A stretch of 64,000 nucleotides of DNA from CADEED01 sp035502995 (GTDB lineage: Bacteria > Pseudomonadota > Gammaproteobacteria > Steroidobacterales > Steroidobacteraceae), in assembly GCA_035502995.1 (NCBI GenBank), contig DATJTW010000010.1, forward strand, positions 3,144 through 67,143, in the 5' to 3' direction. The position numbers and the translations under genes are program-made. Shown here in pieces: positions 33,975 to 41,540 of the stretch. The notes under the pieces were generated by a model. It saw only the letters and a program-made list of their open reading frames with translations. It made no database searches and was not told where the DNA came from. Each line of letters opens with the position of its first letter. Within the stretch, counting starts at the first letter, position 1.

Positions 33975-35644
33975 TGTTGGGAGTGGTCACGCGGTTGCGG
34001 CCGATGATCCGTGTCGAGACGCTGGTGCTGGTGGTCGTCGCCTGGCTGGTCGCCACGACGAACTGGGCGTGGTGGAACGCCGTGAGCGCGGGCCGCGACT
34101 GGTCGCACGCCGTCAACTGGCTGTTCATGGGCGCGTGTTTCGTCGCGCTGGTGTCGCTGCATTTCGTGCTGATCGCACCGGTGGCGAACCGCTGGACGAT
34201 CCGACCGCTGCTGTCGCTGCTGGTGGTGCTGTCGGCCGCGGCGTCCTACTACATGCACGCGTTCAACGTGATCCTCGATCCGACGATGATCCAGAACGTG
34301 TTGCGCACCGATCGCAACGAGGCCGGCGACCTGCTGAACGTCGACATGGCGGCGTGGATCGTCGGCTGGTCGGTGTTGCCGGTGGCATTCATCTGGCTGG
34401 TGCGGCTGCGGCGCCTGCCGGCGCTGCGCGCGACGCTGACCCGCGCGGGCACGGTGGTCGCGGCGCTGGTGCTGGCCGTGGTCGCGGTGCTGCCGATCTC
34501 GCGCGACATCTCCTCGTTCATGCGCAACCAGCGCGAGGCGCGTTACCTGATCACGCCGGCCAACTACCTGTGGGGGCTGGCGGCGAACTCGGTCCGCGAC
34601 GCGAAGGATGCGCACACGCCGCGCGAGAGCGTCGGCACCGATGCGCACCTGCTGCGCGTGGCGTTGAACACGCCGCCGCACGTGCTGGTGCTCGTCGTCG
34701 GCGAAACCGCGCGTGCCGCCGATTTCTCGCTGCTGGGCTACGCGCGCGACACGAACCCCGAGCTCGCGCGCCTCGGCGTCACCGCATTCTCCGCCGTGAA
34801 GTCCTGCGGCACGTCGACCGAGATCTCGGTGCCCTGCATGTTCTCGCCGTACGGCCGCGCCGATTACGACGAGCGCCGCATCCGCAATTCCGAGACGCTG
34901 CTCGACGTGCTGGTGCGCGCCGGGTATCGCGTGCGCTGGATCGACAACCAGTCGGGCTGCAAAGGCGTGTGCAAGGGCGCGGGCGTCGAGTACGAGAAGA
35001 TAGACCCGAAGTCGGCGCCCGACCTGTGCAGCGACGGCGAGTGCCACGACGAGGTGCTGGCGCGCCGCCTGCAGGCCGAGCTGCCGGAAGTGCGCGACAA
35101 CACCGTGTTCGTGCTGCACATGATGGGCAACCACGGCCCGGCTTATTTCCGCCGTTACCCGGCCGCGTTCCGCCACTTCGTGCCCGACTGCGCGACCGCC
35201 GAGCTGCGCGACTGCTCGCGGGAGCAGGTGGTGAACGCGTACGACAACGCGATCGCGTACACCGACCACGTGCTGGCCAGCGTCATCGCCACGTTGTCGG
35301 CCGAATCCGCGCGTCTCGACACGGCGATGTTGTACGTCTCCGATCACGGTGAGTCGCTGGGCGAGAAGGGGCTGTATCTGCATGGGATCCCGTATTCGAT
35401 CGCGCCCGAGCAGCAGACCCACGTGCCGATGATCCTGTGGTTGTCGAAGGCGATCACCTCGGGCGACGTCATCGAGCGCTGCGTGCGCGAGAAGGCCCAT
35501 GCCCCGCTGTCGCACGACAACCTGTTCCACTCCGTGCTCGGCCTGCTCGACGTCGGCACGTCCGCGTATCGCGCGGACCGCGACGTGTTCGACGGCTGCC
35601 GCGGCGCGAGTTATCGCGCCGTCGTGCGGGCCGATCGCCACTGA
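33974..35644 (+). CDS. Lipid A phosphoethanolamine transferase-like protein (EptA family)
   Basis: A 556-residue inner-membrane sulfatase-fold enzyme. Five N-terminal helices are followed by a periplasmic domain with LVLVVGETARAADFSLLGYARDTNPEL (metal Glu), the nucleophile region KSCGTSTEISVPCMFS (Thr), HMMGNHGPAYFRRYP and SDHGESLGEKGLYLHG (Asp-His metal site). The family moves phosphoethanolamine from phosphatidylethanolamine to lipid A or other envelope glycans and can reduce cationic-peptide binding. A strong AAAGGAG ribosome site precedes the overlapping ATG. It sits between an Omp85 gene and a PAP2 phosphatase gene, all translationally coupled. Confidence 0.93.
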   Translation: MLGVVTRLRPMIRVETLVLVVVAWLVATTNWAWWNAVSAGRDWSHAVNWLFMGACFVALVSLHFVLIAPVANRWTIRPLLSLLVVLSAAASYYMHAFNVILDPTMIQNVLRTDRNEAGDLLNVDMAAWIVGWSVLPVAFIWLVRLRRLPALRATLTRAGTVVAALVLAVVAVLPISRDISSFMRNQREARYLITPANYLWGLAANSVRDAKDAHTPRESVGTDAHLLRVALNTPPHVLVLVVGETARAADFSLLGYARDTNPELARLGVTAFSAVKSCGTSTEISVPCMFSPYGRADYDERRIRNSETLLDVLVRAGYRVRWIDNQSGCKGVCKGAGVEYEKIDPKSAPDLCSDGECHDEVLARRLQAELPEVRDNTVFVLHMMGNHGPAYFRRYPAAFRHFVPDCATAELRDCSREQVVNAYDNAIAYTDHVLASVIATLSAESARLDTAMLYVSDHGESLGEKGLYLHGIPYSIAPEQQTHVPMILWLSKAITSGDVIERCVREKAHAPLSHDNLFHSVLGLLDVGTSAYRADRDVFDGCRGASYRAVVRADRH

Positions 35645-36471
35645 TGCTGGTGCTGCGCGACTGGCGGCGGCTGGCCGCGTGGCCGACGCTGGGATTCCTG
35701 GCGGCGTTCGCGGCGCTCGAGATCGGCCATTTCGATCGCGCGATCGCGCAGGCCCTGTTCTGGCGGGTAGATAGTGGCTGGCTGGGCGCGGGCGCCGGCG
35801 AGTGGTGGGCGCGCGATCTCATCCACCAGGGCGGCCGCTGGCTGCCGCGCGGCGTCGCGGTGCTGGCGCTGATCGCGTGGATCGCCTCGTACCGGTCGGC
35901 GGTATTGCGGCCGTGGCGGCGCGAATCCGCCTACGTGCTGCTCGGCATGGCGCTGGTGATCGGGCTGGTCGGCGCGTTGAAACACCTGACGAACGTCGAT
36001 TGCCCGTGGGACCTCGCCGGCTTCGGCGGCACGCGGCCGTACGTCGCGTTGTTCGACTCGCGGCCGTCCGGGCTCGGCGCCGCGGCCTGTTTCCCGGGCG
36101 CGCATTCGTCGTCGGGCTTCGCATTGTTCGCGATCTACTTCGCGCTGCGCGACCGCGCGTCGCGCGCGGCACGCGTCGCGTTGTTCGGCGCGCTCGTCGC
36201 CGGCGTGGTCTTCGCCTTCGGCCAGGAAGCGCGCGGCGCGCATTTCCTCTCGCACGATCTCGCGAGCGCCGGCATCGCGTGGCTCGTGCTGGTCTTCCTG
36301 TATTCGAAGATGCTGGCGCCGCGGGCCGCGGCGATCTACAGCAACACGCGCGCCAGCGAGTACGCGAGCATGCCGCTCGCGAGGCAGCCGAGGATGTTCC
36401 GCGAGAAACACAGCCAGAGCGCCGCGCCCAGCGCGCCGACCAGCCTCGGGTTGAACGGCGAGAGATCGTAG
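35644..36471 (+). CDS. PAP2 family membrane phosphatase
   Basis: A 275-residue protein with about five or six helices. PAP2 motifs: KHLTNVDCPWDL (KxxxxxxxP-like), PGAHSSSGFAL (PSGH-like) and RGAHFLSHDL (SRxxxxxHxxxD-like). Such enzymes dephosphorylate lipid A or undecaprenyl pyrophosphate. It starts at the ATG overlapping the transferase stop (TGATG). The last 45 residues (from AIYSNTRASEY) are hydrophilic, unlike the family, and are encoded antisense to the azlD gene, so the original stop was probably lost. Confidence 0.88.
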   Translation: MLVLRDWRRLAAWPTLGFLAAFAALEIGHFDRAIAQALFWRVDSGWLGAGAGEWWARDLIHQGGRWLPRGVAVLALIAWIASYRSAVLRPWRRESAYVLLGMALVIGLVGALKHLTNVDCPWDLAGFGGTRPYVALFDSRPSGLGAAACFPGAHSSSGFALFAIYFALRDRASRAARVALFGALVAGVVFAFGQEARGAHFLSHDLASAGIAWLVLVFLYSKMLAPRAAAIYSNTRASEYASMPLARQPRMFREKHSQSAAPSAPTSLGLNGERS

Positions 36472-36671
36472 CCGGGGCCGTGCATCAGCACGTCGGGCAC
36501 GATGATCGCCGCCAGCGTGCACACCGGCGCGTAACGCAGCGCCGTCTCGACGTGGTGGTTCAGCTTGAGCCTGGAGCCCGCCAGCAGGAACGACGTGCGC
36601 GTGACGAAGGTAGACAGGGCGAGGCCGGCGATGACCACCGCCAGCGCGATGCCGCTGACCGCGCCGCTCAT
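36336..36671 (-). CDS. azlD: Branched-chain amino acid exporter small subunit (AzlD family)
   Basis: A 111-residue membrane protein with three to four helices: IALAVVIAGLALSTFVTRTSFLLAG, ETALRYAPVCTLAAIIVPDVL, LVGALGAALWLCFSRNILGCLASGMLAYSLARVLL. The short length and LRYAPVA-type motif are typical of AzlD, which works with AzlC to export branched-chain amino acids. Its ATG overlaps the azlC stop (ATGA). Its 3' end lies inside the convergent PAP2 gene (136-base overlap). Confidence 0.88.
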   Translation of the reverse strand: MSGAVSGIALAVVIAGLALSTFVTRTSFLLAGSRLKLNHHVETALRYAPVCTLAAIIVPDVLMHGPGYDLSPFNPRLVGALGAALWLCFSRNILGCLASGMLAYSLARVLL

Positions 36672-37399
36672 GCCGCGGACTCCGCGCCCGGTGGCGGCCG
36701 CCTGAGCCCGTCCGTCAGCGTGGCCGCGGCGATGCCGGCGAGCGCGCCGCAGAACAGGCCGAGCTTGAATGGCAGGCCATGCGCGAGCAGCGCGACCATC
36801 GACGCCACGGCCGCGCCGACGATCGCCGGCCGCGCGTTCAGCGCCGGGCCGACCAGCGCGATCAACGCCAGCGTGCCCGTGAATTCGAGGCCCCAGTCCG
36901 TCGGGATGTAGCCCGCGGCGACGATGCCGGTGCAGGCGAAGGTCTGCCACGTGAACCAGTTGTTCGCGGCCATGCCGGCGAACCACGCGTCGCGGTCGCG
37001 TTCCGGCAGCCGGTTCTCCTGCGCGGCACGCATGAAGAACGTGAACGCGAAATCGGTCATGAAGAACCCGAGCGCCGCGCGCCGGCGCAGCGACAGGTGC
37101 GCGAAGTACGGGCGGATCGCGGCGCTGTAGATCACGAAGCGCAGGTTGGTGATGAAGCCCGTGGCGATGATCACCCACAGCGGCGCGCCGGCCATGATCA
37201 GCGGCAGTGCCGCGAGCTGCGCGGAAGCGCCGTACACCGACAGCGTCATCGCCGTGGCCCAGGGCACCGACAGCCCGCCCTTCACCATCGCGACGCCGCT
37301 GATCAGTCCCCACGCGGCGGAACCGGGCAAGGCATGCAGGATCTCGCGTTGCCCGGCGCGGAACGTGGCGCGCCGCGCGGCGGCGGCCGCGCTCACCAC
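36668..37399 (-). CDS. azlC: Branched-chain amino acid exporter large subunit (AzlC family)
   Basis: A 243-residue membrane protein: an opening segment of residues ALPGSAAWGLISGVAMVKGGLS, then YGASAQLAALPLI, NLRFVIYSAAIRPYF and TDFAFTFFM, and several C-terminal helices. These are the AzlC/YgaZ hallmarks. AzlCD complexes export leucine, isoleucine and valine or their analogues. The start is GTG at 37399 or GTG at 37396; the second forms a GTGA overlap with the gloA stop. Position downstream of ilvB and gloA links synthesis and efflux of branched-chain amino acids. Confidence 0.9.
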   Translation of the reverse strand: MVSAAAAARRATFRAGQREILHALPGSAAWGLISGVAMVKGGLSVPWATAMTLSVYGASAQLAALPLIMAGAPLWVIIATGFITNLRFVIYSAAIRPYFAHLSLRRRAALGFFMTDFAFTFFMRAAQENRLPERDRDAWFAGMAANNWFTWQTFACTGIVAAGYIPTDWGLEFTGTLALIALVGPALNARPAIVGAAVASMVALLAHGLPFKLGLFCGALAGIAAATLTDGLRRPPPGAESAA

Positions 37400-37812
37400 A
37401 CGCCGGTGTTGGGCATCGATGCCCAGGGCTCGCGCGGCGGCAGCGATCCGTCCTTCTGCAGCAGTTCGATGGAGATGTCGTCCGGCGAGCGCACGAAGGC
37501 CATGCGGCCGTCGCGCGGCGGACGATTGATCGTCACGCCGTGTTTCTGCAGGCGCTCGCAGGTGGCGTAGATGTCGTCGACCGCGTAGGCGAGGTGGCCG
37601 AAATTGCGCCCGCCGCCGTATGCCTCGGGCTCCCAGTTGTGCGTCAGCTCGACCTGCGCGGTGGAGTCGCCGGGCGCCGCGAGGAAGATCAGCGTGAACT
37701 TGCCCTGGGGATAGTCGCGCTTCGACAGCACCTCGAGGCCGAGCGCGTCGCGATAGAACCGCAGCGACGCGTCGACGTCGGTCACGCGAACCATCGTGTG
37801 CAGGTATTTCAT
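37393..37812 (-). CDS. gloA: Lactoylglutathione lyase (glyoxalase I)
   Basis: A 139-residue VOC-fold enzyme with all four metal ligands: His5 (LHTMVRV), Glu55 (AQVELTHNWE), His71 (FGHLAYAVDD) and Glu114 (ISIELLQ), plus DYPQGKFTLIFL. It isomerises the methylglyoxal-glutathione hemithioacetal to S-lactoylglutathione. It lies 14 bases downstream of ilvB and overlaps azlC, so it is inside a branched-chain amino acid operon, an unusual place. Confidence 0.93.
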   Translation of the reverse strand: MKYLHTMVRVTDVDASLRFYRDALGLEVLSKRDYPQGKFTLIFLAAPGDSTAQVELTHNWEPEAYGGGRNFGHLAYAVDDIYATCERLQKHGVTINRPPRDGRMAFVRSPDDISIELLQKDGSLPPREPWASMPNTGVW

Positions 37813-37826
37813 GGGAGCGCGGGTAG

Positions 37827-39701
37827 CTAGAACATCTCGCTCGCGCCCGGCGGCTTCACGTCCACCTTCTTGCGCGACGGGATCCAGTCACCGGTGATCA
37901 TCGCCTCGTACGGCTGGCCGGGGCCGACCATCGGGTACACGCCGGCATCCGCGTCGATGATTACCTCGAGGAAAGCCGCGCCCTTGAACGCCAGGAACTC
38001 GGCGATCACCTTCGGCACGTCGGCTTTCTTGTCGAGCCGCACGGCGTACTTGTAGCCATCGGCAAGTGCGGCCTTGATGAAGTCCTTGGTATGTAGCGTC
38101 TTCTCGGACGCGGACAGGCGGCCCTTGTGGAACAGCTTCTGCCACTGCTTGACCATGCCGTCGCCGTTGTTGTTGAGGACGACGAGCTTGATCGGCAGGT
38201 TGTAGGTGGTCGCGGTCTCCATCTCGCCGATGTTCATGCGCACCGAGGCGTCGCCATCGATGTCGATGACCAGCTTCTGCGGATTCGCGAACTGCGCGCC
38301 GATGGCGGCCGGCAGACCGAAGCCCATCGTGCCCATCGAGCCGGACGTCAGCCAGAGGCGCGGGTGCTTGAAGTCGAAGTACTGCGCCGACCACATCTGG
38401 TGCTGGCCGACGCCGGTCGAGATGATGGCCTCGCCCTGCGTGATGCGATTGATCTCCTCGAGCACGTAGTAAGGCTGGATCTTCTCGCTGGCGCGGTCGT
38501 AGTTGAACGCGTGTTTCGTGCGCAGCTCGCCGAGGTAGGCGAGCCAGGCGGAGCGGTCGCGCTTGAAGCCGGCGCGCTGGCCGTGCGTGGTCAGCATGCG
38601 CAGCGCCTCGGGCAGCAGGCCGACGTGGCTCCACTGCACGCGCTTCACCTTGTTGATCTCCGCGCGGTCGATGTCGAAGTGCGCGATGGCCTTCGCGTTC
38701 GGCGCGAACTTCGCCGGGTTGCCCGCGACGCGGTCGTCGAAACGCGCGCCGATCGTGATCAGGAAATCGCAATCGTCGACGGCGTAGTTGGCGAACGCGG
38801 CGCCGTGCATGCCCAGCATGCGCATCGACAGCGTGTCGGTGGTGTCGATCGAGCCGATGCCCATCAGCGTGGTGACCACCGGGATGTCGAAGGCGCGCGC
38901 GAATTCGCGCAGCTCGTTCGACGCGTTGCCGTTGACGACGCCGCCGCCGGCGTAGATCAGCGGGCGCTGCGACTCGCCGAGCATCTCGAAGAAGTGGTTG
39001 GCCTCGGTGCCGTCGATGATGTCGGTGGTCAGCGTCTCGAGGCGCTTGCGGTAACCCGGCATCGGCAACGTGCCGCTGCCCTTGAAATCGCCCTGCCAGT
39101 TCTGCACGTCCTTCGGCACGTCGATGACGACCGGGCCGGGACGACCGGTGCGCGCGATCTCGAACGCGGTGCGCACGGTGGCCTCTAACTTCTCGGGATC
39201 CGTGACGAGGAAGATGTGCTTGGCGACCGATCCCATGATCGAGGACACCGGCGCTTCCTGGAACGCGTCGGAGCCGATGGCGCTGCGCGGCACCTGGCCG
39301 CAGATCACGACCATCGGAATGGAGTCGGCCATGCTGTCGCGGATCGGCGTGACGGTGTTCGTCGCGCCCGGACCGGACGTGACGACGCACACGCCGACGC
39401 GGCCGCTGGCGCGCGCGTAACCCGCGGCCATGAACCCGGCGCCCTGCTCGTTCGCCGGCACGATCAGCGGGATCTGTTTCTCGCCGTTCTTCGCACGCGT
39501 TTCGTTGTAGACGAACACGGCGTCGTAGGTCGGCAGGATCGCGCCGCCCGAGTAGCCGAAAATCGTGGTGACCCCCTCGTCCGCCAATACCTGCACGATC
39601 ATCTCGGCGCCGGTCATCTTCTGGCCGGCGAGCGGGTGGCGGATGGAGGGCGCGGGCGTGGCCGGCGCGTTCAAGTCACGGATTTTGGGCGTCTTTGGCA
39701 T
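37827..39701 (-). CDS. ilvB: Acetolactate synthase, large (catalytic) subunit
   Basis: A 624-residue ThDP enzyme condensing two pyruvates, or pyruvate and 2-oxobutanoate, for valine/leucine and isoleucine synthesis. Seen: MTGAEMIVQVLADEGVTTIFGYSGG, the catalytic Glu in ANEQGAGFMAAGYARASG (most relatives have HEQ), TSGPGATN, FDDRVAG and the ThDP motif GDASVRMNIGEMETATTYNLPIKLVVLNNN. A 28-residue N-terminal extension precedes the usual start (internal Met29). The regulatory subunit gene is not downstream but divergent, 38 bases away. Confidence 0.97.
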   Translation of the reverse strand: MPKTPKIRDLNAPATPAPSIRHPLAGQKMTGAEMIVQVLADEGVTTIFGYSGGAILPTYDAVFVYNETRAKNGEKQIPLIVPANEQGAGFMAAGYARASGRVGVCVVTSGPGATNTVTPIRDSMADSIPMVVICGQVPRSAIGSDAFQEAPVSSIMGSVAKHIFLVTDPEKLEATVRTAFEIARTGRPGPVVIDVPKDVQNWQGDFKGSGTLPMPGYRKRLETLTTDIIDGTEANHFFEMLGESQRPLIYAGGGVVNGNASNELREFARAFDIPVVTTLMGIGSIDTTDTLSMRMLGMHGAAFANYAVDDCDFLITIGARFDDRVAGNPAKFAPNAKAIAHFDIDRAEINKVKRVQWSHVGLLPEALRMLTTHGQRAGFKRDRSAWLAYLGELRTKHAFNYDRASEKIQPYYVLEEINRITQGEAIISTGVGQHQMWSAQYFDFKHPRLWLTSGSMGTMGFGLPAAIGAQFANPQKLVIDIDGDASVRMNIGEMETATTYNLPIKLVVLNNNGDGMVKQWQKLFHKGRLSASEKTLHTKDFIKAALADGYKYAVRLDKKADVPKVIAEFLAFKGAAFLEVIIDADAGVYPMVGPGQPYEAMITGDWIPSRKKVDVKPPGASEMF

Positions 39702-39735
39702 GGCGGGTCCGAGACTATCAGTTTGCAGGGAATCG

Positions 39736-39765
39736 TTGAATGGACCGCGCGCAAACGGCTATCCT
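39736..39765 (+). promoter_or_regulatory. Probable sigma-70 promoter for ilvN
   Basis: TTGAAT (39736-39741), an 18-base spacer and TATCCT (39760-39765). A transcript would begin near 39772, just before the ATGs at 39776 and 39812. It lies in the 110-base span between the ilvB start and the family-consensus ilvN start. Confidence 0.45.
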
Positions 39766-40312
39766 GCCCGCCCTCATGAGCAATGCCGTCCCCACGAAAG
39801 CTGCCGCCAGCATGCGTCATATCATCGCCATCCACCTGCAGAACGAGGCCGGCGCGCTGACGCGCGTGGCGGGCCTGTTCAGTACCCGCGGTTACAACAT
39901 CGAGTCGCTGTCGGTCGCGGCCACGGATGATCCGTCGGTATCGCGCGTGACGCTGGTGACCCAGGGCGCGGACGGCGTGATCCTGCAGATCGTCAACCAG
40001 CTCAACAAGCTGATCGACGTCGTGGCGGTCGAAGACCTGACGCGCGGCGAGCACATCGAGCGCGAGCTCGTCGTGCTGAAGCTGCGCGTGGAGCCGCAGC
40101 TCGTCGACTCGGTGCGCGGCTACGTCGTGCGTGCCGGTGGGCGCGTGCTCGAGCCGTCGCCCGACGGCTTCGTCGTCGAGCTGACCGCCAGCGAGGCGGA
40201 GGTCAACCAGTTCGTGTCGGATCTCGGTGAACGCACCGAGCTCGTCGAAGTGGTTCGCTCGGGCGCGCTGGCCGTCGGCCGCAACGCGCGCGCGCTGCAC
40301 GTCGTACGTTGA
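39740..40312 (+). CDS. ilvN: Acetolactate synthase, small (regulatory) subunit
   Basis: Up to 190 residues. From MRHIIAIHLQNEAGALTRVAGLFSTRGYNIESLSVA onward it matches the IlvN/IlvH ACT domain that confers valine sensitivity; the second half (ELVVLKLRVEPQLVDSVRGYVVRAGGRVLE) is the C-terminal ALS_ss domain. Three ATGs are possible: 39740 (AGGGA eight bases upstream), 39776, and 39812, which is the usual family start. A promoter-like pair at 39736-39765 overlaps the first ATG and favours 39776 or 39812. Divergent from ilvB. Confidence 0.95.
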   Translation: MDRAQTAILPALMSNAVPTKAAASMRHIIAIHLQNEAGALTRVAGLFSTRGYNIESLSVAATDDPSVSRVTLVTQGADGVILQIVNQLNKLIDVVAVEDLTRGEHIERELVVLKLRVEPQLVDSVRGYVVRAGGRVLEPSPDGFVVELTASEAEVNQFVSDLGERTELVEVVRSGALAVGRNARALHVVR

Positions 40313-40340
40313 GGCGTCCGCCGCGCGTCGGCGCGCCGCG

Positions 40341-40718
40341 CTAACTACCCGGCGCGAACACGCGCAGCCGGTGCTGGTCCGGATCGAGCGCCACGAACGT
40401 GTAGCCGAAATCCAGCGTGACCGGTGCCTGCAGGATCGGCAGTCCGCGCCCCCGCCAGTCGGCGTGCATCTCGTCCACGCGCGCGTTGCCCTCCACCGCG
40501 AACGCCAGCTCGGTGCCGCCGCCCGGCGCCGCGTCGCGGCCCGCCGGCGGTTCGACCGTGTGCTTGGACCACAACCCGAGCATCACGCCCGAATCCAGCG
40601 GGAACATCGCGAAGGTCGGCGACGACTCGGCGGGCGCGCGACCGAGCAGCGCGGAATAGAACGCCGCGCTGCGCGGCGGGCTGTCGACGTAGAGGATGAC
40701 GAAGTTCGGGTGCGACAC
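40341..40718 (-). CDS. VOC-superfamily (glyoxalase/bleomycin-resistance-like) protein
   Basis: A 125-residue VOC-fold protein: FVILYVDSPPRSAAFYSALLGRAPAESSPTFAMFPLDSGVMLGLW, then LAFAVEGNARVDEMHADWRGRGLPILQAPVTLDFGYTFVALDPDQHRLRVFAPG. The start is GTG at 40718 with a GGAGA ribosome site. Metal ligands of true glyoxalase I are not all present, so the activity is open; antibiotic-binding or dioxygenase relatives are alternatives. An operator-like palindrome upstream (40766-40782) matches one beside the neighbouring WYL regulator gene, so it is probably that regulator's target. Confidence 0.85.
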   Translation of the reverse strand: MSHPNFVILYVDSPPRSAAFYSALLGRAPAESSPTFAMFPLDSGVMLGLWSKHTVEPPAGRDAAPGGGTELAFAVEGNARVDEMHADWRGRGLPILQAPVTLDFGYTFVALDPDQHRLRVFAPGS

Positions 40719-40765
40719 GGAAGTCTCCGGGGTTGTTTTCGACCCGCGCAGCTTCTCCCGAGCCA

Positions 40766-40782
40766 CTGTCAGAAAGTGGCAG
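40766..40782. promoter_or_regulatory. Operator-like palindrome upstream of the VOC gene
   Basis: CTGTCA-gaaag... reads as CTGTCA, five bases, TGGCAG: the same architecture (CTGYCA-N5-TGGCAG) as the site at 41490-41506. It lies between the regulator's stop and the VOC gene's start. Two matching sites flanking one regulator gene suggest a local operator family. Confidence 0.6.
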
Positions 40783-40789
40783 CAGTCGA

Positions 40790-41479
40790 TCAGTCGCCCG
40801 GCAGGCGTTGCTGGGCGCGCCACTCGGCGAGCAGCTGGTGACGGCTGCGCGGATACGGCTGGCGCGAGACGCCGAGCGCCGTGATGCGATCGGTGCGGAA
40901 GTGCCGGATCGCCTGGCGCATCTCGCACCAGCAGACCAGCACGCGCACGCGGTCGAAGAAGCCGAGCGCGAACGGCCACACCGTGCGCGACGACTCGACG
41001 CCCTTCAGATCCCGGTACGTGATCTCGACCTTGCGCTGCGTGCGGATCGCGCGCCGGATCTTCGGCAGTTGCTGGTCTCCGGCCGCGAGCGACGCGCCGG
41101 GCCCGATCAGCAGCGCCGCGCCGTCGAGCTCGCGGCGCAGGTCCGCGGGCAACACGGCGCCGATCTTCGCCAGCACGTTGCGCGCGGCCTCCGCCAGCTC
41201 GGAATCCGCACGATCCGCCACCCAGCGCGAGCCCAGCACCAGTGCCTCGATCTCCTCCTCCGAGAACATCAGCGGCGGCAACATGAAGCCGGGTTTCAGC
41301 ACGTAACCCATGCCGGGCTCGCCGTCGATGTGCGCGCCTTGCGCCTGCAGCGAGGCGATGTCGCGATACAACGTGCGCAGGCTGATGTCGAGCTGGCGCG
41401 CCAGCGCGAGGCCGCTCACCGGGCGGCGGTGACGGCGCAATACCTGCATGAGCTCGAGCAGACGTTCGGCGCGCGACAT
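40790..41479 (-). CDS. YafY-like HTH/WYL-domain transcriptional regulator
   Basis: A 229-residue regulator. The N-terminal winged helix is MSRAERLLELMQVLRRHRRPVSGLALARQLDISLRTLYRDIASLQAQGAHI. The C-terminal WYL domain (RTQRKVEITYRDLKGVESSRTVWPFALGFFDRVRVLVCWCEMRQAIRHFRTDRI) carries the usual Arg/Tyr ligand-binding positions. The open frame extends to 41521, but an operator-like palindrome occupies 41490-41506, so ATG 41479 is the likely start. Probably controls itself, the downstream VOC gene and perhaps the divergent serine hydrolase gene. Confidence 0.87.
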   Translation of the reverse strand: MSRAERLLELMQVLRRHRRPVSGLALARQLDISLRTLYRDIASLQAQGAHIDGEPGMGYVLKPGFMLPPLMFSEEEIEALVLGSRWVADRADSELAEAARNVLAKIGAVLPADLRRELDGAALLIGPGASLAAGDQQLPKIRRAIRTQRKVEITYRDLKGVESSRTVWPFALGFFDRVRVLVCWCEMRQAIRHFRTDRITALGVSRQPYPRSRHQLLAEWRAQQRLPGD

Positions 41480-41489
41480 GCCGCGCATG

Positions 41490-41506
41490 CTGCCATGAAA
41501 TGGCAG
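41490..41506. promoter_or_regulatory. Operator-like palindrome between the WYL regulator and serine hydrolase genes
   Basis: CTGCCA-tgaaa-TGGCAG, part of a longer perfect inverted repeat GCTGCCAT-gaa-ATGGCAGC (41489-41507). It lies 10 bases upstream of the regulator start and 34 bases before the divergent gene. It shares the CTGYCA-N5-TGGCAG plan with 40766-40782. Confidence 0.65.
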
Positions 41507-41540
41507 CGTTTCCCTGGCCACGCACGGTTATCCTGCGCCC

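Noticed and set aside
41480..41521. Longer N-terminus for the WYL regulator from 41521
   Set aside because: It would run through the operator-like palindrome and add residues not seen in the family; 41479 fits better.
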